Of a stretch of DNA of 64,000 nt, positions 41,139 to 52,417 are shown in pieces. Origin of the DNA: Chrysophaeum taylorii (taxonomy: Eukaryota; Sar; Pelagophyceae; Pelagomonadales; Pelagomonadaceae); assembly GCA_029834535.1 (NCBI GenBank), contig JAQMWT010000246.1:21672-85671 (forward strand). Direction: 5' to 3'. The notes below the pieces were generated by a model, which was given only the letters and a program-made list of their open reading frames with translations, made no database searches and was not told the DNA's origin. Position numbers and translations under genes: made by a program. Position 1 is the stretch's first letter. Each line of letters begins with the position of its first letter.

Positions 41139-41510
41139 GCGGCGGGGCCCGTCCTCTCTTCGCCTGCCCCACGACTCGGCGATGACCCCGACTAGGTCCC
41201 GCGTACTTATCTCCGCCCGTCAGGCACATCCCTCCTACCCCACAAACCCACCCACATCCTTCATGCGCCCCCCACACACCCCCCTCTTAGCAGTCGACAT
41301 TTACAGACAAACCCTCACCGCCCTCACCCGTGTCGCCGCCTCGGGAACCCCACCCAGGCCGCCCGATCCCTGCAGGACGTCACCCTTCGTCGCACATACG
41401 TCTGGCGGCAGCATGCGTACGACCTACGGGCGGGGCCCGTCCTCTCTTCGCCTGCCCCACGACTCGGCGATGACCCCGACTAGGTCCCGGTAGGTCGTAC
41501 GCATGCTGCG
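41139..41510. repeat. Composite repeat with a 66-bp direct and a 20-bp inverted repeat
   Basis: GGGGCCCGTCCTCTCTTCGC... is present at about 41142-41201 and again at 41431-41490. Between them lie an inverted copy of the 31.7-kb unit (about 41205-41300) and a CCTCGGGAACCCCACCCAGG segment. The second copy is bracketed by a perfect 20-bp inverted repeat (41408-41427 and 41490-41509). The same pieces recur inverted at 56920-57125. Confidence 0.8.
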
Positions 41511-41558
41511 GTGAGGGTTTGTCCCCCGATTCAGGGTAAGGATCAGGTATTCGCGCGA

Positions 41559-42112
41559 GCCAGACATTGATCCTCCTGGAAGCCGTCTACGGCGACCTCG
41601 CAGAATATTTTCACGACCCGCGGCGGCTCTTTCAGCGCGCCATTCTCACGCCCCGTCGAAACGATGTCGTCGATGCTGACAACGCGCGCATGACCGCGGC
41701 CTTTCCCGGAGACGAGGCGTCGGAGTTCTTTTCGGCCGACTAGGTTGGGTGGGAAGACGACGCCTCGCTCTTTACAGTCGAGTTTTCAACTCCCTGACAA
41801 CCAACGGCATGCTGACTTTGATCGCGAGCCTAAAGTCTTCGCAACCTGGACCCGTCGCACGGCCACTGCAATGGTACCAGATACATGATCGATCGTGTCG
41901 TGTCACCGAGGCTCCTCCAACCTGTATCCCTTAAGGCCCGCCGACGCCAAACGATCAACAAGAGCCAGGGCCAGACGCCCCGCGAGGTCGGCGTCCTCTT
42001 GCCCAAGTCCGTCTTCTGTCACGTTCAGCTCTACGTGGTTCTCTGTCGATCGGCAACCCCGAGGATATGCTCTTCTGAGTCGACGACTCCACCCTGCCCC
42101 AAACGTGCTGCG
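41559..42112 (+). pseudogene. Helitron/PIF1-type helicase C-terminal relic
   Basis: Fragments in shifting plus frames match the end of a PIF1-like helicase: LFQRAILTPRRNDVVDADN, then MTAAFPGDEASEFFSAD, FFNSLTTNGM, and the SF1 motif TINKSQGQTPREVGV followed by SVFCHVQLYV. These are in the family order but need at least two frame changes. Helitrons carry this helicase fused to a Rep nuclease, which I do not see here. Confidence 0.75.
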
Positions 42113-42147
42113 CAATACCGATAAGCCCCCTCCCGACGTCTATACGC

Positions 42148-42453
42148 GCACTATAGGTGAACTTACTGGGACCAGGTGAACTTACTGGGTTTGAGATTGG
42201 GACTAGGTGAATGTAGTGACCAGGTGAACTTACTGGGACCAGGTGAGCTTACTGGGGGTTTTAGAGTAAACTCAAAGGATAGCGGCGTGTGCGGATCGAA
42301 GCAGCTTAGATTGGCGGAGGCGAGAGCGACGAGCTCGAAGGAGTGGGCGTGAGCACGAGTGGGTTTACGCCGAACTTACTGGGGTTAGAGATTTGGACTA
42401 GGTGAACTTACTGACCAGTTGAACTTATATGAAACGTACTGGGATTCCTTGAA
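42148..42453 (+). repeat. Degenerate minisatellite (AGGTGAACTTACTGGG)
   Basis: Irregular tandem copies of a GACCAGGTGAACTTACTGGG-like unit, some with a GTTTGAGATTGGGACTAGG spacer. The same unit resumes at 44536-44595, on the other side of the TIR-bounded block. Confidence 0.85.
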
Positions 42454-44531
42454 TGAAAATTCCGCCTCTCGACCAAAAGTTCCGCCGCAGGTGGACCCTT
42501 ACCCTTCTCGTACACGGTTACCCCGATAACGGTCCACGGCCTTACACCCATATCGTCCACACGGTCCACCAGAGGTGATGGCGGAAGTTAGGAGTAGCGG
42601 CTCTCCCTCGTTTGCTAACTACTCCTGAGGAGAGACACCTTTAGGCGGAAGAGGTCCTCTGCCTTTTAGCTGCGCGGTCGTTCTCGGATCTGGAGGCCGT
42701 GCGAAAGTCGCCGAAGGTTGTTTGGGTTGGGGAGGCTGTGCGAAAGTCGGCGAAGGTTTGGGGAGTGGCCAGAATGCGCAAGTTGCGAGAAGGGTCCTTG
42801 AGTTTGTAGAGCTAGTCGAGGCGGTCCGAGATCCAGTTCGTCCCGAACTCGGGGGCAAAGGAGGAGGGAGAACCGCGGCTGAGCAGAGACACTATAGGAA
42901 GTGGTCCTCTGCCTTTTGGCTGCGCGGGCGTTCTCCGACCGGGAGGCCGCGCGAAAGTCCGCGAAGTTATGGGGAGTGGCCACAATGCGCAAGTTGTGAG
43001 GAGGGTCCTTGAGTTTGTAGAGCTGGTCGAGCCGGTCCGAGATCCAGTTCATCCCGAACTCCTGGTCGAGGTTCTTGGAAAGGAGAGTATTGGGTAGTTT
43101 GAAGCCGGAGTTGGGGTGGTGTTTGCGGTAGGCGCAGAAGGCGTCTTGGAGGCGCTCGACAATGAGTCGACCGAGGAAAGCGACTTGAGCGCGTTGTGCT
43201 CCGCGCTCCACCGTCGAGTCCACGAAGCTCAAGCGCTCGTCATCTTGTCGAACCAATCGACATCTTGTCGAACCAATCAACAACCAAAGCTGCACGCCTC
43301 TCGTCCCTGGGCGAGAGGTTCAGGGGATGGGCGTTCTTTCGGCGCTTGAAATCGAGGTAGTAGTCGATAGCGACGATGCCTTTGAACGTCTCCACCGGCG
43401 TCGGAGCTCGAGCTTCGGCGCGGCAAGGCGGGAGGATGCGCGCAGTCGCCGGCGCGGGCGCAGTAGCGGGCGCAGTCGCAGCTGGCACCAGGGGTTGCAA
43501 CACATTGCGGAAGTAATCGGCACTGATGCACGAGACGGAGAGGAAGACACGGGCGGCCTTGCCGTCGCCGGAGCGGAAGCCTCAGCCGCAGCCGAGGTCA
43601 TAGCTGGTCCCGGGGTTTCTCCCTGCATCGAGGACGAAATTGGCCCCAACGCAGGAGACGGAGACGAAGTCGCAGGAAGCACCGGTGGTGGTGAAGGAGC
43701 CTCAGGTACTTGCCACAGACTCACAAAGGGCGGCAGAGGGTCGAGCTCCTCTTCTGCAGTGAAGGAAGCAGATGACAGGGCGGCGACTGGAGGCGACGGG
43801 GTGGCTGGGGCGGCGATGATGCCGAGGCTGGGTCGCACGAGAGCTAGTAGCTGGTGAAACACCGACCGGAGTCCGCGCACCTCCGCCCGAAGCTCCACTA
43901 GTTCCGCTTTGAACGCAGGAGGCGGCGCGTTGGCCGGGATCCACCGCCCAGTCAGTTGGAGGTTGTCTTATTTAAAGCGAGCTTGGAGCGCCCGGCTCCA
44001 GGCGACGAGGACCTCGTGAGCATTTGCCACTCCGCCAAAGAAGGTAGCGTCGTAATGGCCCCGCATCTTCGTGATGACCGACGATGCCTGCCCCGCCCGC
44101 TCGCGCTGCTCGTACCAGAGGACAAGAGTCGCGAAGATGGTCTCGGTCATCGGCCAGAACGACCCAGCTGGCAGGAATTCGGCCGGACTCGAACTGTCGA
44201 GTTGGAGCAGGTCGATGACCATGCGGCGGAGCCTTGCCCCTGTTCACGGGCCCCTCGGACTTGTACACGTTGGCCAGATAGTGGGCGAGCTCCTGGTACA
44301 GCTCTCTACTGCAGGCTCGCCTCGTCCAACGAATCCCAAGACGGCATCCCTTTTTCCCGCTAGAAACGCGTCCACGATTCGCTTCGTATTGTTTCGTTTG
44401 GCGACCGTGCCGTCCGAACCGCTAGCAGAGCCGATGGCGCCAGACATCTTCGCGTAGAGTCCCCCCCCGCTTCCTTGTCGGTGGACCCCCTCTCGTTTAT
44501 AGTCATTCTAACGGACGCGGCGGAATTTTCA
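42454..44531. mobile_element. 2.1-kb unit with 13-bp terminal inverted repeats
   Basis: TGAAAATTCCGCC at 42454-42466 is the exact reverse complement of 44519-44531. The unit interrupts a minisatellite that continues on both sides, which is the expected look of an insertion. It encloses minus-strand coding fragments of an unknown protein. No target duplication is evident and the subterminal regions are only weakly similar, so the transposon call is tentative. Confidence 0.5.
42666..44447 (-). pseudogene. Unknown protein inside the TIR unit, broken frames
   Basis: Minus-strand pieces in order: an N-terminal part (44244-44447, MSGAIGSASG), a helical part with MVIDLLQLDSSSPAEF and WPMTETIFATLVLWYEQRER (43968-44222), a Pro/Ala-rich linker (43320-43898), and a C-terminal part with DYYLDFKRRKNAHPLNLSPR, then VERLQDAFCAYRKHHPNSGF and QEFGMNWISDRLDQLYKLKD. 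Frame changes separate the pieces; one coincides with a 21-bp tandem duplication (about 43239-43280). About 200 bp of the C-terminal end is duplicated (about 42652-42860 and 42895-43070). I do not recognise the family. It could be the transposase or a passenger gene. Confidence 0.45.
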
Positions 44532-44535
44532 GGTT

Positions 44536-44600
44536 TGTGGGACTAGGTTGAACTTACTGGGGTTAGAGATTGGGACTAGGTGAACTTACTGGCCTGCACT
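44536..44600 (+). repeat. Minisatellite remainder
   Basis: Two copies of the GACTAGGTTGAACTTACTGG-type unit, equivalent to those at 42148-42453. Confidence 0.8.
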
Positions 44601-44635
44601 TGTAATAACCCTTAACTAATTGGTGTCAACGGTTC

Positions 44636-46651
44636 ATGCCTTCCGAAGAGGCGCTAGAGCTCGATGTCGTGGTGCCGGTGCCGAAGAGGCAGGTTGCTGC
44701 CCGGCGGCATCGAGTCGACGTAGCCCGGTACCTGAGTAGCGATTTTCCAAAGTCGAAATGGCTCTTCAAGCCGACCGAGACGGATTTGCTCAAGCCCGCG
44801 GCGTCGGTCGTAGCGAATCTCGAGTCGGTGACGCGCGTCGCGCGGCGGCCTCGTCGCCCCCGCCGTCGGCGTCTGGTTTCGCGGGCTCCGGCGGCTGCGG
44901 GCGACGAGGTCTCGTACGGTTCGACCTTCGTTGACTCGGTCGCCGAGCGCGCCGGACTCGCCGCCGTCGAGGCGGCGGGCAACGCCATCGCCGATACCGA
45001 GAAACGCGCGCCAGAGATGGTGGCTCCAATGCCCGAAGATGAACCGGATGTTGAGCCAATCCGGGCATCGACTTTCGCGTGGCAACAAAAGCTCAAGGCG
45101 AAGGGAATGCGCCCGAGTCAGGCGCGATCGCCTCGCCTCGCGCGCGAATCCCCCGTGGTGCGACGGCGCCTCGGCGAATTGCAGCTCCTCGACGCGCACC
45201 CCGTACGGGGCTCCAAGGCCCTCGAGGACCGGATCGCCGCGAAAAGAGAGCTCCTTCAGGTTCAGTTTGCTACTGTCAGCCGAGACGAGACGGCTCGAGG
45301 CACGACGACCGAGGACGACGAGATGGTGGAGATCGAGGTGCTCCCTGCCGTTCCCACCGTGAGCACTTATGCACATTGGCCGCCTGGAGCGGTCGCGACG
45401 CCAACTAAGCAGCAGGCGCCGGACCGCGCGGCCGCGTGGCAGGCGCACCGCGAATTGGTCGCGCGTCGCAAGCTCGACGTCGATCGATGCAAACAGGCGC
45501 GCCTCGAGAAGATCGTGGCCTCGTCGAGCTTGACGCGCGAAGAGCGATACGCTCGTTCAACGCTCGCAGCGGCCTGGCTGACGGCGCTCCACCTCGCGGC
45601 AAGCATGCACATGTTTGCTCACTTCGAAGCTCGGCCGGTTCGGCGCAGAGAGTCTCTTATCATCATTTCTAATGAAAAAGCCGCCGCGGGAGCCGACTTG
45701 ACCCCCGAGGAGGAACGCGCCGCAATGATCTTGGGCACCTTTTGCTTGAATTGGCGGCGGCTCAAGCTGCGGCACGCGTTTGAGCGCGGCACGTGCAGAG
45801 TCCGTCGCTTCGTGAAGTGGTGGATCTTTCACCGCCGACTCGCCAAATGGCGATCGCGGCGGCGAGAGGCGCTGAAAATCATCAGATTCTGTCTCCTTCT
45901 TTTGAACCACTCTGGCGCGAGAATGCGGAGCGCGATAAGTGTGTATCGTAGAGCGATCGAGACGTGTCAAATATTCATCAGGGATCTCGTCGCCGCGCGA
46001 CGCCAACGCTTCGAAGCCCTCAAGCGCGTGTGGCTCTACATGGAACGGGCGTTGTTCCACCCAACATCGCCCCAACTGTTTGCGAAGATGGGCGCGTCCT
46101 GTCCCAAGCACGTCGGCCCTTTGCTCGTGTCAACCGTTGCGAATATTCGCGTACGGAAGCAACCCTTCCGGTTGTACGGCAAGGATGCGTTCTGGCGCGT
46201 CACAGGCGATGCGAGAATGCGCGCGCTCCGAGGCATTTTCCGAACCGCAGTGGAAGCACATCGTCAGGACCTTGAGGCCTTTGCGCGCGATCAGGAAAAC
46301 GCGGGAAAGGTGAAACACTTTGCGCTAGCCGACGCGCGTCGATTCATGACCGACAACATCACGACCGAGGATTTTGTGGCGCTCGCCGACCACAAGCTCC
46401 GTCCCATTTTCTGCTTGTTCACCAAGAGCCCGCCGTTGATTTTCGATGCGCTCCAGGATCTCTACAAAAAACGACACGAGCGACGTCAAAAGTTTGACCC
46501 CAGTTACGACAGGGAGCTCCTTAGGCAGGTCGACACCCTCTTAGCGGCTTCGTCTGCACCCCAGGCATCGCGTAGTACCAGTAGTCTTTCTAGCGGGGCC
46601 AACATCCCAGCCACGCCGAGTCGGGCACAGATGAAGGCTCCTTTATCCTGA
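44636..46651 (+). CDS. Unknown 671-residue Arg-rich helical protein
   Basis: A clean open frame from ATG 44636. The N-terminal ~300 residues are low complexity and basic/acidic, with an Arg/Pro-rich stretch near residue 70. Residues about 300-640 are predicted helical, rich in Arg, Trp and Ala, with IQ-like spacing in WLTALHLAASMHMFAHF and repeated W-R/K pairs (FVKWWIFHRRLAKWRSRRRE). The C-terminus is Ser/Thr-rich. I recognise no domain. Such Arg/Trp-rich helical proteins occur in cytoskeletal and ciliary sets of protists, but nothing here proves that. The ATG follows the minisatellite by about 35 bp, so its promoter would lie in repeat DNA. Confidence 0.75.
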   Translation: MPSEEALELDVVVPVPKRQVAARRHRVDVARYLSSDFPKSKWLFKPTETDLLKPAASVVANLESVTRVARRPRRPRRRRLVSRAPAAAGDEVSYGSTFVDSVAERAGLAAVEAAGNAIADTEKRAPEMVAPMPEDEPDVEPIRASTFAWQQKLKAKGMRPSQARSPRLARESPVVRRRLGELQLLDAHPVRGSKALEDRIAAKRELLQVQFATVSRDETARGTTTEDDEMVEIEVLPAVPTVSTYAHWPPGAVATPTKQQAPDRAAAWQAHRELVARRKLDVDRCKQARLEKIVASSSLTREERYARSTLAAAWLTALHLAASMHMFAHFEARPVRRRESLIIISNEKAAAGADLTPEEERAAMILGTFCLNWRRLKLRHAFERGTCRVRRFVKWWIFHRRLAKWRSRRREALKIIRFCLLLLNHSGARMRSAISVYRRAIETCQIFIRDLVAARRQRFEALKRVWLYMERALFHPTSPQLFAKMGASCPKHVGPLLVSTVANIRVRKQPFRLYGKDAFWRVTGDARMRALRGIFRTAVEAHRQDLEAFARDQENAGKVKHFALADARRFMTDNITTEDFVALADHKLRPIFCLFTKSPPLIFDALQDLYKKRHERRQKFDPSYDRELLRQVDTLLAASSAPQASRSTSSLSSGANIPATPSRAQMKAPLS

Positions 46652-46804
46652 GTTAGCGTAGTCATATAGTGTAGCTCATACGCTAGTGTGTAGCTCAAAA
46701 GCTAGTACAGTATGGTATGCGTCGCCTTCCCGTGAAACGCCGCCGCTCGCAAGTTTAATCGGGAATCTTTCTCTTACCCATTAAGGCTACGATTAAGCCC
46801 CGCT
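46652..46804. other. Short spacer
   Basis: Contains a TAGTGTAGCTCATACGCTAG-type short tandem near 46668. No gene. Confidence 0.4.
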
Positions 46805-47640
46805 GCGATGCGTAACAAAATTACTTGTTTCCATACCCGCCGCAGCACATTCATACCTGCATCCCATGCCCCCCACTCCCTCCGGACCTCGGTTCGGGCA
46901 CCTATCCCCGCGACTGTCGCCGCCCGGTTTCTTACGCGGGCCACGCCTCGTTGTTCTGCGCGTGTTTTTGCGCGTGATGCTCGACCGCCCGCCGATCATC
47001 TCTACGTGACCAGCGATGGAAATGTGTGCAGACGTGAGGGTCGGGTTGCTGTGGCCATTTTCGACCCATCACCTCGCGCCTCTACACTAAATCTTTGGCT
47101 TTGCGGGTCACTCCCGGCCCTGGAACTCTATCTGCGTATCGTGTTAAGGTCATGGGCATCTATGCCGCGCAAGCTACACTTTGGTCTCTTCGTGATGTAC
47201 TACCTCGCTTTCCCGTGAAAGTTGCCCTTGACAAGAAAGGCGCTGTGCTCGTACATCTGGCCTCTCGCAGCGCGTACGAGTCACATCCGGCGATATTTGG
47301 GATGAGATTCCGCACTTCACTCCGCGCCTAGCAGCACGTTTGGTTCATTTTACTTCGAGCGGGTGCGTGGCCACCCCGAACACGGCAAATCCTCCCCGAA
47401 CGCCGCAAATCCTCTTCCTAGTTCACCTTTGTCGAGTCTCTCCAACATCTCGCTGATGACCTTGCTGCGCGGATGACCCTCCTTGCACGAATTTCTGCCA
47501 TGACCGGCGTTGGTTTGTCACTTTCCAGCGGTGCCGTCTGTTTGATGGGGTTTGCTCCACTTTGCTGACGCAGCTTGGCGTTGCGCGCCTTCATGCATCT
47601 GAGCTTGCGGATGTCGATCCTTTCTCTTGCTATACCGGAT
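46805..47640 (+). pseudogene. Decayed retroelement-like fragment, copy 2
   Basis: The plus-strand counterpart of 10390-11300. The best frame (47095-47331) reads TPGPGTLSAYRVKVMGIYAA, then LWSLRDVLPRFPVKVALDKK. A YR-containing helix followed by a short strand ending in LDKKGAV suggests an RNase H fold of a retroelement. Upstream, MRNKITCFHTRRSTF corresponds to MRDEVACFHCRRHTP in copy 1. Stops and shifts show decay. Confidence 0.5.
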
Positions 47641-48904
47641 ATCTTTTGTCGGCCAGTGCAAGTCATTCATGACGCGTGACATGCAGGTTAAGTTCCTCAC
47701 GGCGCAATAATTTACCACCCGACAGCGCTCTGCTACCTGTGGGTTTGTTGTCCCTCATCACACGTGGCGCTGTTGTCGCCGCCCTGGTTCTTCGAGGTCG
47801 CTTCACCATTTTCTGACTACATGGGCTTCACATGACTGGTCGACTTTCCGTCTTTCTGTTTCCCAAACTCCCCTTACTCTAGATTTACGACCGCGACGTT
47901 CGTCTGCTCTTCCCTTTGCATATGGTGGCACCGACACTGCTTGATATATATATGTGTGTACATAGGCTGGCATTGGCAGTGCTTATAGCTTCGTGCGCGG
48001 TCGTTTGCCGGCGGAGCTTATTGACATCCTTGTTGCCTGTGACGTTGATACTGATGACGTGTTGTTACCTTGTATTCTCGTAACATTTGCCGCCTCGTCC
48101 GGACCAAATTATGGCGGCCTTTTTAGAAGGTCTGGCATCATGCTGCGACCATCTCCTAGCGTCGTGTTGTAGTGTCTTTCTTCATAACCACGCCTGCCGC
48201 TACTCTCTCTGTTTCTTTTCTTTTCCTTTGAACTCTTCTAGGGTTACTTGCGTCACCTCTTTTTGCCCAACTCCCTTCCACCTCTACAGCCCTCCCTTGT
48301 GTTCTTCTTCCTTGTTTCCCTCTGCTATCATCCAATATGGCACTTTGAGCCTGGGAGTCGCAAACCATGATAAGAGTAATATGGTGTCGATTTCATGGTT
48401 AACCTTGTTAACTTGCCAAAAAAAAAACTACTAGTACCTTCGTCACATTCCTAGAAACCTAAACACTGTAAATACTACTATGTAAAATTGTGGTACGAAG
48501 TAAATTACACGTCCTTCGAGTTTCTTGCCACAATAATATTTATAGAATGTTTAGTTCCTGCTTGTCTTTCGTCGCAGACTCGGATCAGGAGCTGATATAA
48601 AACCATGTCACCGCCCTCAACTACGCTGCCTCTTCAGGCCTCTATCCCCAGCAGTACGTCCACTGAGCTCCGTCGCACGTTCGTCCAGCGACAGGAAGAG
48701 TTCAACCTGCGGCCTCCACTCTCCTCTCTGCTCGTCGCCCCCCCTTGGCTCCTGGCAGCTTGGTCTAAGCTCACCCGGGTGCCCGCCTCCGAGGCCCTCT
48801 GCCTCTGCCGAGTGGGAGAGTCTTGTAATGCAAAATCATTTTAACGATGCTCGCAATTTTTTATCTTCCTTCGGGCAACTGGTATCTTTTGGGCAGTGCT
48901 AGAG
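47641..48904. other. Gene-poor spacer
   Basis: AT-richer than its surroundings, with pyrimidine-rich blocks and an A10 run near 48418. Short frames only. A small frame at 48605-48844 has no recognisable domain. Confidence 0.4.
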
Positions 48905-49375
48905 GCGCTCACGTCGCCGAGCGATGAGATCAGACGCCTCAAGTTGGGCGTATCGTTTGGACGCCTCAGACAATCCGCGGAGATATGTCACTTGCTCATA
49001 CGGCTGCGGCCGCTCAAGTCGCCTACGGCCTGCACAAGCTTCATCAACGCATTCAGGAGGACCTGCCAGTCACACAAGGCTCTCGAACCGCTCGATGAGA
49101 TGCGGCAACGTACGCTCGAGTCAGACATGAGAACGGACAGTACAGCGATCTCGGAGTGGTAAGGGGAAGGAGGCACTCGCCCTGCTCGACGAGTTGGACA
49201 ATAACACGTGCCGTCGAGCCCGATGGAATCACCGGTAACGCTGCGATCTCGGCTATTGGGAAGGGCAAAGACTTTATCGAGGCGCTCATGCTTCTCGACG
49301 AGGTGCGACAACGCGACCGTCTCGAGCCAAACGTGATCATCTACGGCGCCGCAATAGAGGCTCGGGTTGTAAGTC
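48905..49375 (+). pseudogene. PPR-repeat gene fragment
   Basis: Three partial pentatricopeptide repeats in changing frames: TSFINAFRRTCQSHKALEPL then DEMRQRT; GKGKEALALLDELDNN; and the best one, NAAISAIGKGKDFIEALMLL followed by DEVRQRDRLEPNVIIYGAAI. The 35-residue spacing and the P-N-x-I-x-Y-x-x-x-I pattern are typical of PPR proteins, which bind organellar RNA. At least two frame changes and the absence of further repeats mark a relic. Confidence 0.7.
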
Positions 49376-52300
49376 AAAAAAAAAAAACAATGTACCCAAA
49401 ACGTGCGCGGTTGTCGATGTCAATGATAAAAAAATATTGCGAGGCTGTTCATAACGACGTCGACGGGACCATTTGAAGTGCCCAACAACTGCATCGAGGC
49501 ATCGAAGAACGTCACAAGGAGACACAGACGTGCAGCGCGCAACACACGAAGAATCTCCCACACAATTGAAAGCTACCGAGGCCAAAAAAGCCGAGATGTG
49601 AACGATCTAGTCTCAGGTTCTGACGTTGCCCGTCAAAATATCCACGACAAGAAAATACCCGTCATCGCATGATATTCATAAAGACAAGCGTAAGCTCTTC
49701 GATTTCGCAGCGCATGGACAGCACCAGCACGAGGACGCAGAATGACTATGGAAAGAATGTATAAACGTGACGCCAAACAATGCGAAATGATCAACGTATG
49801 TTTGCTTGATCATCGCGTGCCGATTGTCAGGGATGTCGAGGCCGCCTGGAAATGCCTTGCCCATCTCCGCTTTCGTGAGCCTGAACCCTTCCTTCCAGTG
49901 CGCCTTTTGCAAACACAGCCATGACCGCACGGTGCCCAGAATGAAAATCTGCAAAAGCTCGTGAGCGCGGCGACGCTACAGGTGTGCGCGACAATTGGCT
50001 GCGGACCACTGTCGACGAGCACCATCTCCTGCACTCGATAGTTATACGAAGAGAAGGCACGATCGTGCAAGTCTCGCACGAGCGCCTCGTTTCATGCCTC
50101 CATCACCTCCGCGTCATCTCACTTCTCGGTCATTTTCGATCCGTGCACCGGATTTTTCTGACGTACTCGTGCTTTTCTTCGGGTCGGTGACGGTGGGCCC
50201 ACTCGTCATGGATATCTTCCTCCACCATCAACATCAATAACTTCTTAGGTCTCCATGACTTTTATGAACAGTAGAAGCCCCATCTCTGCGGCAAAAAAAC
50301 AAACAAGCTAGACTTGTCTTTTTTTGCGCCCAGGAGAGAAGTGAACTGGTAGTTGTTTGGCGAATGTTAGTCGGGCCGATTGGCAATCGTCCCAGCGGTA
50401 GGCAAAGCTACCGTCAAAAAGGCGTCGCCTTAATCGGCGTCGTCAAGGTCGTCGCTGACGGCTACGGATCGACGGGTATAGGAGCTTGGGTCGCCATTTC
50501 GCCTTCGTCGAAATCGAAGGTCTGGGGCGGCATGTCTTTGTTGTCATCCACACTTCGTGGGTCGCGAGGATCTATTCGCTTCGTCGACTTGCGTGACTGA
50601 CGCAACTGCGGCTTTGTCCCAGGCTTCGAGCTTTTTGAGGTACTACTCGGTGTAGGTCCGTAGCTTTCTGTACGGCTTTGCCCTGCGACTAAGTAACGAC
50701 GTCCAACTTCATGTTAGGTGTGCTGGGCAGATCTCCAAGCTCCTCGGTGAGTGGGTGAGCTCGATTTGCATCGCCGCTGGTTCCGAAATCTGATGAGGGA
50801 ACGTGCCTCGGATATGTGCGTAAGACCGGCTCTTCTGGCTCCCTACTGCGGCCTTTTTTTTGTGTCTCTCACTGCGCCATGTTTGTCTTCAACCGCGAAA
50901 CGCGTGATGATGAAGAGAAGGAGCGAGACTCCAAGACAGCAGACCGCCGCGAAGACGGAGGAGTCATGAACCGTCAGAAAAAAGGATGGGGCTCAAGCCA
51001 AATGGATGGGGCTCAAGCCACGGCCTTCAGACGGACTGTCCATATGACACGCCCGAAATCGTCGCAATCTCGAGGCCGAGTAGCGGGGCTGTGTAAAGCA
51101 GAACATGTGCCATATTTGCACGCACTTACGACGAGCTCATGAACCGAAGAATAGCGTAAAATACAGTAATATCCCGGCCCACCTCATCTGCCGGGAAAAA
51201 AAGAGTTCGGTGATTATGCAGTTGCTAGAGGTCTCAAACACCAAGGCGGCGCCTCGACGTGAGCTGGGATGGCACTCGTGGGCCGAAGACCAGGAGCTGG
51301 GATGGTGTCGCGAGGCCGTTGCCGTAGTTGGCCCCGAATTGAGATAGGGGTAGTTGCTCGACGTCAAACGCGTGTCTTCGAAGGAGATATTTTGACCGTG
51401 TCATCGGAGCCTGAACGCACGAACTTTGCCGATGGAGGAGTTCTAGTTTGAGCCTGTGGTGACGAAGAACTTGTCGTCAGTCCGATAGCCGCTGTCGTTG
51501 TCAACAGGTTCATCATGACCGGAAACGCCCGCTCACAAAGTCCACACAATTCCCAATCAAGGGAGTAACACATCCCAAAGCTGGTAGCGCGCAGGTTTGA
51601 CCGAATCATCGACGGGTGGCCTCGAAAATAAGACTTTCGACTTTTGGAAATGGTTGATGGAGATCGAGACAGCTTGCCGTTTGTGTACGTTTATACGACT
51701 ACGTTCATTCTTGGCCAGCGCGAGCATTTAAGGCCGCTTTACGTGAGCTCACCCCGACAATCGGCCTCTTCGATCGCGATGGAGTATTCAAAGGAGCCGA
51801 TTCTCTCTGGCGCGTTCAACAACATGATCCGCGCTGCCGAGCCCGCCGTCAATGGCAACGGTCCATATGAGGCCTATCGCCAGAACGTCAACATTGTGTA
51901 CTGTGTCAAAGTTCTTCTTCTTCGGCCGCCGCTAGCCCTTAGGAAAAAATCACCTTTCGTATTCACTGCCGTTTGCCGAGAAAAAAACACCTCTAACACT
52001 CTCGCAGTCGGCTATTATTCATTTAAGACCGTGACGAGGCGCTGTACGAAGAAATGAAAATAAAGGAGCGCTACGTCATATGCACGTTGTTTTTGTGTTC
52101 CTTCTTCGCTGTATTATTATAATGCGAATGAGAACCACGAGAAACAAAGGCACGTGTCTTAAAATGTTCTGGCAACAAATTAAATTTCGTGTTGAAAATT
52201 TTCCTGCACAACGGACTATTATTCTCTCTGGCCTCCCCGAGACGCGGCGATGTCCAGTGGCGCTCGGCCGCAGTGAGGCAGGCGGTCCTGAGGATTGGTG

Positions 52301-52417
52301 GGGAATCCTCTTCGCTTGTAGATCATGGGACGCAGCCTCACTGCTGCGAAGCTCGTGGTCACGAGAAGGAAAGTCGAAGAAAGGCGAATATTATTATTAT
52401 TATTAATCCACCAGGGA
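49376..52417. other. Long gene-poor stretch
   Basis: Short frames on both strands without recognisable domains. A plus-strand frame at 51644-52057 contains MEYSKEPILSGAFNNMIRAA and, after a possible intron, DEALYEEMKIKERYV; it could be a small or broken gene but I cannot name it. A short duplication (GGGGCTCAAGCCAAATGGAT) lies near 50989-51020, and an (ATT)n tract near 52388-52405. Confidence 0.4.

Noticed and set aside
41139-41510. CRISPR-like array
   Set aside because: Only two direct copies with unequal spacers inside a dispersed eukaryotic repeat; the genome is eukaryotic.
42148-42453. Protein-coding tandem repeat
   Set aside because: All frames contain stops and unit length is irregular; minisatellite.
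51644-52057. 137-residue gene
   Set aside because: No domain, ambiguous splicing, isolated in gene-poor DNA; mentioned only in the spacer entry.
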